From positions 23,636,013-23,700,012 of the forward strand of contig NC_087071.1 of NCBI RefSeq assembly GCF_963678635.1: a DNA stretch of 64,000 nt, in the 5' to 3' direction. Positions within the stretch are counted from its first letter, which is position 1. The number at the start of each line of letters is the position of its first letter. The notes beneath the pieces are model-generated. The model was not told the origin of the DNA, searched no databases, and worked only from the letters and a program-made list of their open reading frames with translations. The position numbers were made by a program, and so were the translations under genes. Source of the DNA: Symsagittifera roscoffensis (Eukaryota; Xenacoelomorpha; Acoela; Convolutidae). This document shows positions 11,277 to 23,000 of this stretch, piece by piece.

Positions 11277-12965
11277 GGTTGTTTTATGGGTTGTTGAATG
11301 ATTTTTTTGTATGGGTTGTTTATAGATTATTGTATGGGTTGTTTTTTATACTATTATCTGGATTTCTCCTGGATTTGTTGGAAGGGTTGTTGTATGGATT
11401 ATTTTATGGGTTATTTTCGGTAGTTGTTCTATGGGTTGTTGTATGGATTATTTTGAATGGGTTGTTGTATGGAGTTGTTTTATGGGTTGTTGTATGGGTT
11501 GTTTTATTGAGTTGTTGTTTGGTTTTTGTATGGATTGTTGTATGGTTGTTGAATTGAGTTGTTGTATGGGATGTTGTAAGGGTCGTTGTATAAGTTGTGT
11601 ATGGACTTTTGTATGGGCTGTTGTCTGGCGTTGTTGTATGGGTTGTTGTATTGGTTATTGCATTGGTTGTTGTATGGAGTAGTTGTTTGGGCTTTTGAAT
11701 GGATTTGTTTTATGGGTTTTTATATGGATTATTGCATGTTTTGTTGTATGGAGTTGTTGTATGGGTTGTTAAATGGATTTTCGTGTGGAGTTGTTGTATG
11801 GGTTGATTTATAGATTGTTGTATGGAATATTGTAAGGGTTATTGTGTGGAGTTGCTATAGGGGTTACTGATTAGAATTGTTGTATGGATTATTGTATTGG
11901 TTGTTGTATGGGTTGTTGTATGGAGTTGTTTCATGGGTTGTTGTACGGGTTGTTTTATTGAGTTGTTGTATGGTTTTTGTATGGATTTTTGTATGGTTTT
12001 TGTATGGTTGTTGAATTGAGTTGTTGTATGGGATGTTGTAAGGGTTGTTGTATAAGTTGTGTATGGGCTGTTGTCTGCCGTTGTTGTATGGGGTTGTTGT
12101 ATTGATTATTGCATTGGTTGTTGTATGGAGTAGTTGTTTGGGCTTTTGAATGGATTTGTTTTATTGGTTTTTGTATGGATTATTGTATGTTTTGTTGTAT
12201 GGAGTTGTTGTATGGGTTATTAAATGGATTTTCGTGTGGAGTTGTTGTATGGGTTGATTTATAGATTGTTGTATGGATTATTGTAAGGGTTATTGTGTGG
12301 AGTTGCTATATGGGTTACTGAATAGAATTGTTGTATGGATTTTTGTATTGGTTGTTGTATGGGTTGTTTTATGGGTTGTTTTATTGAGTTGTTGTATGGT
12401 TTTTATTGTTGTATGGTTTTTGTATGATTTTTGAATTGAGTTGTTGTATGGACTTTTGTATGGGTTGTTGTCTGGCGTTATGAATTATTGTTTCGGTTGT
12501 TGTTTGGGCTGTTGAATGGAGTTGTTTTTATAGGTTTTTGTATGGATTATTGTATGTTATGTTGTATGGAGTTGTTATATGGGTTGTTTTCTGTATTATG
12601 CTATGGGTTGTTGTATGGATTATTGTATGGGTTGTTGCATGGAGTTGTTTTATGGGTTGTTGTATGGGTTGTTTTATTTGGTTGTTGTATGGGTTTTGTA
12701 TGGATTGTTGCATGGTTTTTATATGGTTGTTGAATTGAGTTAATGTATGGGTTGTTGTAAGGGTTGTTGGTTGAGTTGTTATGGACTTTTGTATGGGTTG
12801 TTATATAGATTATTGCATGGGTTGTTGTCTTGATTTGTTTTATGAATTGTTGTATGGATTATTGAATGGGTTATTGCGTGGAGTTGCTATATGGGTTATT
12901 GAATAGAATTGTTGAATGTATTATTGTATTGGTTGTTGTATGGAGTTGTTGTATGGGCTTAAACA
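11276..12965 (+). repeat. TTG/TATGG minisatellite with higher-order structure
   Basis: About 1.7 kb of variants of TTGTTGTATGGGTTG and TTGTATGGAGTTG, with units of about 12-15 bp. A longer period of about 452 bp is superimposed: the block beginning TGGAGTAGTTGTTTGGGC at about 11674 returns at about 12126 with the same order of variants, and a partial third copy lies near 12500. Because TGG/TTG units rarely form stops, several frames are open (up to 92 codons), but these are repeat artefacts. It lies in intron 4 of the ITIH-like gene. Confidence 0.9.
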
Positions 12966-14789
12966 TCCCTTTGTAGTTGAAATTAGGAATTGGGAATTAG
13001 ATTGAAAAAAAAAGAAAAAATGAACATTTTGTCTTTTTTTTCTATTATTTTGCCACTTTTTTAAAACATAATCGACAAAACTTTTCAATCAAAATCGAGA
13101 AAATTCTCTTGAGATGCAACCGGAACTTTCAGCCCTTGATTTCCGCCCTTGACATACGAGCAGCCGCATTGGTTGTAGATCTGTTGGCTTGATCTTAATA
13201 TAATACGGCTGTTCCCATTGCGATCCTTAATGATACCAAAAAAGGCGAGATTGAGTGTCGATTTGAATTATGATTTTCTCCCTGATTCAGATCTCTCTAT
13301 ACAATTGGTGATAATTATTTTTGACAGCAGACAAAAACTACTTTGAAATAAGAACACATGCCCTTTATTTCTGTTGACAGGCTAATTTTCCAGCAAGGTA
13401 TCCCACTCCATACCCCTCCCCCCTACCCCGTAATAAAAACTTTTAAATTTGAATAAAGCAATATTTTATGCTTCTTACTTGTCAAAAAGGTTCAGTTTCT
13501 GTTTTTTCAAGTATATGATAATCTGAAACAATCGAAAAACCTCAATTGGATTGTGTCACTTCAATTTTGAAATTGAAAAAATTAATCATAATTTGAATAA
13601 TCATCAAATGTTTGGCAATTTTTGTTGCTCAAGAGAGCAACCCTCATTACAATCCGGAAGTGCCAAAAAATTGTCCAGATAAGAAATCAACCGGACCTGA
13701 TTATTCTTTGCTAATTCCATCCAGTAAACAATGCCGGCTTGTTTGTTGGCCCCGTGGCGAAGTGGAAATAAGCAGCGTGATCTGAATTCCAAATTGGGAT
13801 GGGATCAGGTAACAAAGGGGACTGTGGTTTGAAAAGGGGAAGTGGGGGAATTAGGAGAAATATGAGATAAATTCAATTTGAGTTAATCTCTAGGCAATTT
13901 AGAGTGGAATCTGAGAGCACAAACGATGATATTGCTTCATCAAATACCAAAAGGGACTGAAAATTTTAACATGCAGTGTGAATTATTTTTTGTTGTTGAA
14001 AATACTTAAATTAATAAAAGAAAATTTGTTTCAACAAAAAATCTTATCCTGGAAGAACAGCCTAAAAAGCCACAGTAAGCTGCCTATCGAGTGGTCTACA
14101 ACTTTTGTAAAAATATATGCTAAGTTTCTTATCTAGGTTGACTTCTGGTTTTTTTGGCAACTCTTACTTCTCATTAGGAAGTGGGTTTGATAAGAACTCG
14201 CTCTTTGAAAAATCAGTTAGGAAGGATACATTTCCTTTTGTTTTCACAATTTTTTTGAAATAGTTTGCTAAAATAACGAAACCAGAAGATTTTAATTTTT
14301 TAAGAGTCTTTGACAGTGAATTTTTCATTGTAGGCAAACTGTTTTTGTCAACGTCTTTTGTGAGGTAAAATGAATCGCTTTACTTTATAAATTTATCAAG
14401 AATGAAAATTTTTCGCGACATTTAATCTTCTTACCTAGATTTTTTTTTGAACAAAGTTGAACATTTTATAATGCACTCTTTAGGTTAAACAAGGGTCCAT
14501 GTTACGTAAGTTCAGAATTTTGTACCATTTGTGATTACTGAAAGGGGAAAATCTGTTCGGAAAATTTTGGTTGGCTGAAATATTGTGTAATATTAACTTA
14601 AACTTTCGACAAACATCAATTTAGAATGAAGGTTAAATAGATAGAAACTCAGTTACCTTTCAAAAGCAAAACACAACTCAAGTTGATACCAATTTAAGAC
14701 CAAGTTTACCTAGCTGGCAGTTTATTAACAAAATTCTAAATTTTAAAGAATTTAAATATTTTTAATTTGAGCTACAAAATTCATAAAAG
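12966..14789. other. Non-coding sequence upstream of the nested transporter gene
   Basis: AT-rich sequence with no coding exon or transposon recognised. It presumably includes the promoter and 5' leader of the MFS gene, but no clear TATA box or initiator could be assigned. Confidence 0.4.
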
Positions 14790-16427
14790 ATGGACCAAAT
14801 AAATTCAGTTGCTAACTCAGTTGCTAACTCAGTAGCTAATAGTATGTCAACAATTACCAACAAAATACCTCCCAAAATATCCAGGAAAATCACAAGAAAC
14901 AAGCTAAAAATCAACAAAATGAAGAAAACAGAAAAATGGAAAAGCTTCCGTAAAATATCGACAGTTTTCTTGGCGCAGACATTTATGTTAATTTGTGGGT
15001 TTGCGTTGTCGATAACAGGACCTCTCTTACCCCCGGACGCGCGAGCGAAAGGCATTACAAAAAGTACGATTGGGATCATTTCGGGATCGATGGATATCGC
15101 TTCTATTGTCTGCGGGTTCTCAGTTCCCGCTATGATACATCTCTTCGACATGAAAACATTTTTTTGTCTCGGCCTTGCAATCTTTTCAGGTGGAAATTTC
15201 CTATTCGGCCTTATGACGTATGTGGCTGCGCAATGGAGTTACATAACTTTCAGTGTCGTGTTACGAGTGGTTGTCGGCGTCGGTTATTCAATCTCGTTTT
15301 TCAGCCTTTTCCCAATTTTGTTCGCAATCTACCCCGACTATAAAGGCCAAGTTACAGCTTTGACAGAACTTTTTTTCGAGCTAGGGTGTTTACTTGGACC
15401 CTTAATAGCAAGTTTGCTCTCTTACTTGAGCGGTTACGCTATGAGTTTTGTAGTTGTAGGGCTAACCGGTCTTTTCTCGGCAATGTGTTGTGCTACCTGC
15501 ATGCTTTCAAGTTCGAATGTCGAAAGCGATGTGTCCACTAGCTCTCACAACGACGAAGAATCCGAACCTCTAAATCAAGATGCCGAAGAGCTTTCTCAAA
15601 CCGAAACATGTGACGATGAACAAGATCGGAAAGTTTCCGACGCGGATTCGGATAACGACTCAAAAACGACGAGCAAACTTACCATCTTCCATATGTTCAT
15701 TTCGCCGAAAGTTCTTATAGCCACTTTTCCTTTTTTCGCTAATTCTTCGCTTCAGGGCTTAATTGGAGTTTTTCTGACACCATTTCTGATGCGCTTTTTG
15801 CAAATAGATGAAATTGCAGTCGGGTTTTATTTTCTACCTCACGCGTTGGCAGCTTTAATATCTTCGCCTATCATCGGGTTTTTTGTGGACTGGAAATTCA
15901 AATGGTCCATGTTTTTCATCTCACCGCTTTTGGGACTACTTTCTTGTGCATTACTTTCGATCGTGCTTGGCGGTGAACATAATAACGTAGACTACATGTG
16001 TAATTGGACTCTAACAATCGCAGCGCTAGTTCTAGTCGGAATTTGCTATGCCTCGGCTTATGTTTCAGGAATGGTAGTTATAAATGACTCGATTGAGGAA
16101 CAGTTTCCTTGCGATGACTCAACTCACTATCAGTTCGTAATGTCTGCTTGGTGTAATACATGTTATACATCTGGGCGAACTGCGGGTAGTATTGTGATTG
16201 GGGGACTCATTTTCCAGTATCTGGGGTACCAGGCAGTGGTCATTGCGCAAGGCACCCTGTATGCCCTATCCTTGGTATGCTGTATTACTACATACTGCCT
16301 GTCTAATAGTACCTCTAAGTCCAGACAAGATTATGAGACATTAAATGGAGGGGTGAAAATTGACAACATCAGAATTGAAAACATCGAAGGTGAAACGGAT
16401 CTAAAACAGAATGGATATGAAAATTGA
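14790..16427 (+). CDS. MFS transporter, SLC18B1/VMAT-like, single exon
   Basis: A 545-residue major facilitator protein with no introns. After a polar N-terminus with a VANS triplet repeat and a basic stretch (residues 1-55) come six membrane spans (about 57-78, 94-115, 123-145, 149-180, 191-211, 216-238). A 60-residue acidic, Ser-rich cytosolic loop follows (240-297), then six more spans (about 303-500) and a polar tail. TM1 with P-L-L-P, a G-x-x-x-D-helix start (GIISGSMDIAS) and the late S-A-Y-V-S-G-M-x-V block resemble the SLC18B1/vesicular amine branch, which moves polyamines or monoamines in exchange for protons. It lies in sense orientation in ITIH intron 4. The ATG was chosen as the first in the frame; in-frame ATGs at residues 19 and 44 are alternatives. 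A possible AATAAA lies at 16921. Substrate is unknown. Confidence 0.9.
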   Translation: MDQINSVANSVANSVANSMSTITNKIPPKISRKITRNKLKINKMKKTEKWKSFRKISTVFLAQTFMLICGFALSITGPLLPPDARAKGITKSTIGIISGSMDIASIVCGFSVPAMIHLFDMKTFFCLGLAIFSGGNFLFGLMTYVAAQWSYITFSVVLRVVVGVGYSISFFSLFPILFAIYPDYKGQVTALTELFFELGCLLGPLIASLLSYLSGYAMSFVVVGLTGLFSAMCCATCMLSSSNVESDVSTSSHNDEESEPLNQDAEELSQTETCDDEQDRKVSDADSDNDSKTTSKLTIFHMFISPKVLIATFPFFANSSLQGLIGVFLTPFLMRFLQIDEIAVGFYFLPHALAALISSPIIGFFVDWKFKWSMFFISPLLGLLSCALLSIVLGGEHNNVDYMCNWTLTIAALVLVGICYASAYVSGMVVINDSIEEQFPCDDSTHYQFVMSAWCNTCYTSGRTAGSIVIGGLIFQYLGYQAVVIAQGTLYALSLVCCITTYCLSNSTSKSRQDYETLNGGVKIDNIRIENIEGETDLKQNGYEN

Positions 16428-17640
16428 AAGTGCCTTATTAGCTGAAAAATGCATGCCAAGTTCCTGGAGTTTTAATGATTAGTTTTCTTCCACTTTTACT
16501 ACTGTTAATTTATTTTTCTCGCAAGCCAACAGTTTTTATTCAAAAAAGCTTGAACTTAAATTCAGCATTTTTTTTTCCATCAAATGACGAACATCTTGAC
16601 ACATTGCTCCTTGTTTGTGACTTTTTTGTGACATTGGTTTTGGTGAAAATCAGTGTTTTTGAGACGGATAAAAAAACTCATTGTTTTTTTGGCAGAGAAA
16701 CCTTACAAAAGAATCTTAAAAAACATTTTTTTGACCACTTTTGGCCACAACTGCGCAGTGCAAGCGAGCATTTCGAGCAAGTTTTCTTAACAGTGAATTT
16801 GGAAGCATTAAATTTTGTAGTCTCCTTTCAAAAAATTCTAGATCACCCTAGTTTAGCGTTACGCTTTTCGATTTCAAATATTTTTAGACTAGTTGATTTT
16901 GCCGTTTTAAAATATTGTTAAATAAATTAGAAATCTATAAGTGAGTTCAAAATTTTCAACATTTTCGACCTTCGTTAACTTTCATGGTATCATAAGTGTT
17001 GCCCTTAAAATTTCAAAATGCTTCTGAAGGTTGGAAAATTATTCCAATAATGATAACTTTCCACTACATTGTGAACGTTTGTTTATTTGTAACGAGCAAG
17101 CCTTTACCTTGATTGATCTTTCTGTGACACCGAATAATTGACCTTTGAAGTTTGGCCATTTAGGTCACTTAAAATTATTCTAGTGAGCTCTCTAACCCAT
17201 CTGCAGTGACTGACCCCGAAAGGATTTTTTTCAGGTTAAAGTTTTTTTAAATAATATTATTACTGTTGTCGCCGTAGTCTTACAAACAATTTTGGTGGGT
17301 TGCTTCGCATAAAATGAAAACTCGGATAGCTTACGTTCAAATAAAGAGCTCATAGAATTTTATTTGCTCATAGCAAATCTAACTCATCGGCGAAAAACAA
17401 ATCACCTACAAAAAGATCACTGACAAAGTTTACTTTATGAAAGCCACAAAAACTGCCTAAGGGTCTATGTGATTGGTTAGTAATACAATCAAATAAAGTT
17501 GCAATTTTTTTTTCGATTAGAGAGGGCCCCTAGAATGAAGATTCAAATGTTTCAAATTGCATTTTTGTTATAATACAGCTTAGCAAATGAGAACCTTCTT
17601 TTTGAACAAAACGGGAAAGTTTGACTTCAAGGTATAAATT
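16428..17640. other. Probable 3' UTR of the MFS gene, then intronic sequence
   Basis: The first AATAAA after the MFS stop is at 16921, which would give a 3' UTR of about 500 nt. A 148-codon ATG frame (16475-16921) lies in it but lacks family similarity and ends at that signal. Nothing else is recognisable up to 17640. Confidence 0.4.
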
Positions 17641-18110
17641 AAACCAGACTGCTCGTATCAGGGCGAAGCCCTGAAGGTTCCGACTGCCTTAAAAGGTCTA
17701 TGAAGCAGTGTTCATTTTGAAAAACTTAGTGCATTAGTGAAACAAATTTTATCCTTCCCACACGCCATATAAATTACAAAGTGATAGATCTCGCTCCTAT
17801 AATCTCAGCAGTTAAGACAAACAGCCTGCGTCTACCAATTTGAAAAGACTTCTAAGACGGATTAAATCTCCGCTTATGCGTAAATAGCGCGAAATATATT
17901 CATTGTTAGTTAAACCCAATTGGCCGAACTGGCAATCTTTAAACCCCCATAACTACGACACATCCAATACCTTTTGGATGATAAAAAGTTAAAAAGTCGA
18001 ATACTGACTGGAGAACAAAAATACCCCGAGCCCAAACATTCCGTAACTTTCTTCAAAAATTGGAACAATTATCAAACAGTAACAATTTGTGCAGAAAACA
18101 AAAAGAAACG
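17641..18110 (+). repeat. Dispersed repeat family, copy A
   Basis: It begins with GACTGCTCGTATCAGGGCG and AAGCCCTGAAGGTTCCGACTG, then carries CACACGCCATATAAATTACA, GCGCGAAATATAT, GGCAATCTTTAAACCCCCAT and a tail CAAACAGTAACAATTTGTG. The same blocks in the same order occur on the minus strand at about 27940-28375, and rearranged at 21815-22275. It includes a small palindrome, CAGGGCGAAGCCCTG. It has no coding capacity; the class is unknown (MITE- or SINE-like). Confidence 0.65.
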
Positions 18111-20046
18111 TCAGGATGTCTTTTTTATTTAGTGAGATCAGGATGGACAAGAAAAGCAAAACAAAATATTTGAATTGATGTTTTTTAATTCACAACATTG
18201 TGTTTTTTTAACTCAATATCTATCAATGTTTTTTCATTTCACGGTTACTCAAGAAAATATATATTTTTTATCTGATATTTTTTTGCTTTACGCTGAAAAT
18301 AGTCAAAATTTGATGAAAAATGTGACTTCGACGTTTTTTTTGCGTTTTTTTGTTGGTTATCAGTTTTCTCATTATCAAACAACCCTTGTCCCTAAATAAA
18401 CGCACCGATTCCATTGAAACTCTACGGAATTACACTCTTCGCTCAAGATGAAGAAAAATTAAATCTTATTTGGCAAATAAATGTCTTGTAAAGGTCTGAT
18501 TCGTATTTGTTCTGAAATTGAGTATCATTAGTTTTAGAAACGCGCGCAACCAATTATTATGACTCTATGATTGTTCAACTAAGTTTAAACGTGTCATATT
18601 GAAGCTCTCACAGAATTTTTAAACTAGTTTTTCTATCAAACTTTAACTTCATGTTTTAACTTTGAGTCAATGTTCCCATCACTGAAAATGGAGATGGAGA
18701 GAGGAAATTGCGGGTAGAATTGATTTTTTTTTTCTGATTGTTTTTTTGAATTTTCAAAATTATTCCCAAATCGGCGCTGATGAATTTCTGAAACTAAAAT
18801 TCTGACTGTTCCGACAGCCTTTTAATCATTGTCTCAAGTATTTTTTGGTATATTAATTATTGGCAAAACTATAAATTTTAGGCTGAAAATTTCAAAATTT
18901 AAGAGTTAAAGTTTGAGTCGTGTATAGAATTAATAAAACTAAATCGCTGCCTCAATTCAATTTCCCGGGTCGGGATGCTCAATTTATGTTGCGACTTTTT
19001 TGATCAAATTTGTTTCGACCGTCTGGCTAATTTTCAGTTTGTTTCAACTTTCTCGACAAAATTTTGGTAGGTTTTGATTTCTTCGACCCAACAAAAATTT
19101 TCTCGACCTTAATCGTTCCAGTTTAGTTATTTTTTGATTTTATCGACTGCCTTGATCGACGTTTTATAAAACTTTGTTTGTTCAACTCCGCAAAGATATG
19201 TGTATATTGTTTCAATCAAAAACTTCTATGTTCGTTTGTCTCGTTTGTCTCGAAAAATTTGTTTCAATCAAAAACTTCTATGTTCGTTTGTCTCGTTTTT
19301 CTCGCCAATCAAAAAAACTTTCAAAGCTTATTTGATTCATCTCAGATTCATTTCAACCGGCGTGACTAATAAACTAATAAACTGGTAAATGCAATTCATA
19401 CTTAATACATGTATTTATACTTACTAATATGTGCATCTTGAACTAAAAAAAAAGCTATAAGAATCAGTAAAATTCATTTGTTTTATTTTGATTTTTCCAA
19501 TTTTGTTTTTTTTTCTTTTAAAAAACTGGACTAAAAGTGTTGATTTGAAAATTGATACTTGAGGAAATTTCAGTTAAATTGATTTCCTCTTGCCAGTGAA
19601 ACTCTTACATCTAGAAAAAATAAAGAGAAAAATTTGCGTCAAGCAACTCTCCGCAACTGATTGTTGTTTTCTTGCAACTTTCTGAAAAAGGTAATTTCAA
19701 AAAAACTTCGTATTAAATTAGGTTGCGCTCGACCTATGTGTAGACTGTGCTCGACCTGTGTTTTGATTTTCTCGGCCAAAATAAGGAATGCATCGACTGT
19801 GCTTGACTTATGTTTTGACTTTCTCGACCGAAATCGCCGGATACGCTTCGACTTTGTGCTCAACTTAAAATTGCTTCGCGACCGCGGAATTTCAGTCGCA
19901 ACACTGCACATGCTGGAATTTCAAAGTCAAACAAAAATCGAGCAACTCGAGCCGGGCTGGAACCATTTGTAGTGCGGGCTAATTCGCCATGTGTAAATTT
20001 TAAAACGAGCAGTTAAGAGAGACTCGAGGATGGTGAACACCCGGCT

Positions 20047-20085
20047 GCGCCCTTGCAGATCAAGGGATCGATCCCCCGAGGGCGC
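20047..20085 (+). other. Nested GC-rich hairpin (tRNA-like B-box word inside)
   Basis: GCGCCCTTG (20047-20055) pairs with CGAGGGCGC (20077-20085), nine base pairs with one G-U. The loop holds the self-complementary GGGATCGATCCC. The inner word GGATCGATCCC is one base from a Pol III B box, so a tRNA-derived SINE relic is possible, but no full cloverleaf or A box can be drawn. Confidence 0.35.
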
Positions 20086-20481
20086 AAAAGGTTTTGTGAA
20101 TTTAGTTTGAATAAAAATAAACACCCCGAGTGTATATATACTTCTACTTCATGCGTTCGGAATTTTCTGTCAAACTTGCGCAGCAAAAGGCTACTTTTGG
20201 ATTTTTAAAATTTTTTTCTTCAGCTAATTTCATCTCATATGTTAAAACGGAATGTGAGAATGCACACTCTAACAGCATTATATTGGTAAATCAGTTCTGT
20301 CAAAACTTTTTATCGTTTTTGACATGCTGCAGATTTGATAGCCACTTAAAAGGTAAGTGCCACGTTTCAATGGAAACGAAGAGTCCAGTACGGAATTGTA
20401 TGGTTATACAAATTTTAACTCCTGATGATTTTTCTCTTGAATCACTGGGATGTAACCATAGGGATACTTTTTCCGCTTTAG

Positions 20482-20727
20482 GGTATCCAAGCAATTCAAT
20501 CCTACGAGTTCATCGTGGAAGACAGCATCTACACTAGCGGATCATACGTCGATCCCAACGCAAACTACCCCAAAATGGAGACAAAATTCCAGAACCACAA
20601 CAAGTTCCACCTGCAGATGGCAGCCTCACGTGACCAGATAGGGTATTTGAAGGACAACAGAGTGAAGGGGAAGATTGTACTGAAGTATAGGGTGCAGCCT
20701 ATCTCAAATGGACTCGGCAAGTTCTAT
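20482..20727 (+). CDS. ITIH-like protein, exon 5 (between VIT and vWA)
   Basis: Eighty-two codons in phase 0, from a CCGCTTTAG acceptor to a GTGAGA donor. The start GIQAIQSYEFIVEDSIY completes the E-P-Q-G-I junction typical of ITIH chains. The exon then runs through a polar linker (DPNANYPKMETKFQNHNK) and a strand pair ending VLKYRVQPISNGLGKFY, which is the D-hydrophobic-x-hydrophobic-x-Y-D/R-V region that precedes the vWA domain in ITIH proteins. Confidence 0.9.
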
Positions 20728-21108
20728 GTGAGAAATTAATATTTTTACCCTTTTTATTAAAGAAAACATTAATTCTGTTGGATCATTTTTTAAATCCTAG
20801 TTTAATTTTTCATCTCATTTGACTGGATAATTCCCTATCTTTTCGTCCACTTTCTGCTAGATTAGATTACTGAGTTTGGAAAAAAAATTGCCAGTCATTA
20901 ATTGGACAACAACGATTGAAGCATCAGAAAATTTTTCGAAAATCATACAAAAATTTTGTAAACACATGTTACGCATTGTTATAGAAATTACCATTTAAAC
21001 TTGTGATCTGATTGGTTACTTGCATAGCTTCGAAATATCGTTAAACATGTCCAGTCTTGAAACTTGCATATTATTACTTCAATTCATTCACATTTTGCTT
21101 TTGTCCAG
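20728..21108 (+). other. Intron 5 of the ITIH-like gene
   Basis: A 381-bp AT-rich intron with GTGAGA donor and TTTTGTCCAG acceptor. No other feature is visible. Confidence 0.7.
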
Positions 21109-21231
21109 ATGAAGAGCGAGTTCTTCGTGTACAAAGTGAGTCCCTCCACTCTGGCCACCATCCCCAAGAATGTGATTTATGTGCTGGACAGAAGCGGATC
21201 TACAGAGGGAAAGAAACTACAGGCTATTAAG
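21109..21231 (+). CDS. ITIH-like protein, exon 6 (start of vWA domain, MIDAS)
   Basis: Forty-one codons in phase 0. The exon reads from MKSEFFVYKVSPSTLATIPK into NVIYVLDRSGSTEGKKLQ. It carries the first strand of a von Willebrand A domain and an intact D-x-S-x-S metal-ion-dependent adhesion site (assembled residues D283, S285, S287). The preceding F-x-x-Y-x-V-x-P-x-x-L-x-x-x-P-K-N-V is the ITIH hallmark just before vWA. The donor is GTACTA, weaker than the others. Confidence 0.92.
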
Positions 21232-23000
21232 GTACTATTTTACATACTCTAAAGCTAGAGATAAGCAGATGTTTTCGTTCTAGTGGTGCAAAACGACCAG
21301 AGTCTCCTAAAATAACAGCAAGAAAAACTTTGATCCAAATTTTCTGCAGCCAATAATTGCCAAATGCTCTCGCTCCTGACGCTGCTCCTGTCAAATGTAA
21401 ATCATTTTTGGAAGAAAAAACGATTGAAATACAAGACTTGAAAAAGTTTTCACTATAATAAAACAAAAAACGGCCATTATGAACGGTGCACCCTCATTGG
21501 CTGAAAAATATTGGGGGATATTGATTTAGGGGGGAGATTGTTCACTTGGTCCCAAAAATTTACGATATTCGCTTTATCTCAGAAAATTCAAATACTCTTT
21601 CTTCAAAAAAGGGTTACATAAACTGTCCAGTCAATTTTTACGTTTAAAAGAAACAAAAGCTTAATTTTCTAGCAAATTCAGAGAAAAAACGTAAAAGTTA
21701 TTCACTCTTGATGAGAGCCACATTGAAAAATAACAAACGCAAAATAGGAACTTGTTGCATCAATTCAAGAATTCCCATATCAGGGAGTAGAACCGCCAAA
21801 CGAACACCAATCCATTGACCTTAAAAGGCAGTCGGAACATCGAAGACTTCGCCATGATACGAGCAGTCTTGTTTATATTACCACCCCCCCCCCCCCCACC
21901 CCACACACACACACACGCTATGTAAAGTACAAGCTGACATATTTTGAGTTTGTTTGCGTATAAATAACTGCGAATCGCTTGCCTCAGTTCATATTTTGGT
22001 ATGATTTAGTTTGCCGCTTATACTGTAACATGGCAAAAAAAATTGCGCGTTAATCATCTCAACTTGAACTACACTCGTCAAAGTAGCCCCAAATTCAAAG
22101 CCCTAAATTTTAAGGTGGGTATTAATAGTTATCAGACTAATGAACAATTCGTGACTTAATGAACAATTCGTCAAAAACTGCAAGTTTAAAAGGAAAAAAA
22201 ACCGTCTAGCACAAATATCCTTAAATTTCTTCAAAAGTCGAAACAATAACAAACTGAAATTGTAGAGGATAAGAACAACTTCGCTCCAAAAGGTCAAAAT
22301 TCACCTTCCTACCACCTAAAATTAAACAATAAAATAAAACCTGCACAGTTGTAATCATGCATGGTTCAGCTCTCATTGATTGAAAACGAGCTACAGTCTA
22401 AAAACTGTTTAAATTGCTGATACCCAGCTTTCTGTATTAATTTTGGTAGTGTTTTTTTTCCGGCCAAAACAAACTAAAATACCACATTTATAAATGCCAT
22501 AACTCGTCGACTAGCAATTTTTTGTTGTTTGAAATCATCGGTCTTCATTATTGTTCTTCGATTAATTCAGAAGGCTTGTTTTTCGAACTTATTTACAAAC
22601 ATTTTTTATTTGTTAAGCATACAACTTTTTTCCATCAATATGCTCTGTAATTATTAAGAAAAACATCATATCTACCCTAACAACAAACTTCTAAATAACA
22701 AACTGTTAGCTACCAAAAAAGTATTAATCTTTTTTTTTCTTGAAGATTAGTTTTTGTCTGTTTTCTTTTTAAGCACAATTCTGGTCGGAACAAAAACGTT
22801 GCCCTTGTATGGCAACCATTGGTTTTGTCGTTTGTTATTTCAAAGAAATGAGATAAAAAATTTTTTTATTTTAAATAACTAAAAAATACAACAGGAAGCA
22901 TTGTTTTTTTTTCGAAAAAAGCTATTTTAATAAAAGTTTCGATCAAATTGTTTATTTTTTTTATATAGCAGGAACTTTTAGGTATTCGTATTTTTCGCAG
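21232..23000 (+). other. Intron 6 of the ITIH-like gene
   Basis: A 1.77-kb intron with GTACTA donor and TTTTTCGCAG acceptor. It holds the rearranged dispersed repeat copy and a C/CA tract. The remainder is AT-rich without a recognisable feature. Confidence 0.6.
21815..22275. repeat. Dispersed repeat family, copy B (internally rearranged)
   Basis: The block AGTCGGAACATCGAAGAC through GATACGAGCAGTCTTG (21826-21871) is the family's first block in inverted orientation. The following blocks (CACACGCTATGTAAAGTACA at about 21905, AACAATAACAAACTGAAATTG at about 22243) are in direct orientation relative to copy A. A poly-C/(CA)n tract at 21886-21915 interrupts it. Confidence 0.5.

Larger units (their letters stand above)
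10756..20481 (+). other. Intron 4 of the ITIH-like gene, host to a nested gene
   Basis: A 9.7-kb intron with GTTAGT donor and CCGCTTTAG acceptor. It contains a partial hAT MITE (11101-11276), the TATGG minisatellite (11276-12965), a complete same-strand MFS transporter gene (14790-16427), a dispersed repeat copy (17640-18110) and a GC-rich hairpin (20047-20085). The stretches 12966-14760, 16930-17640 and 18400-20040 are AT-rich with no recognisable feature. Confidence 0.65.

Noticed and set aside
11279-12738. Open frames of 60-92 codons in several frames
   Set aside because: They are a by-product of the TTG/TATGG minisatellite, which rarely makes stop codons; the peptides are simple repeats.
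16475-16921. 148-codon ATG frame after the MFS stop
   Set aside because: Hydrophobic start but no recognisable family, biased Phe/Lys composition as expected of AT-rich DNA, and it fits the 3' UTR of the MFS gene.
19661-19972. 103-codon frame upstream of exon 5
   Set aside because: Opposite-strand frame is equally open; a local TCGACC-rich degenerate repeat explains both. No family match.
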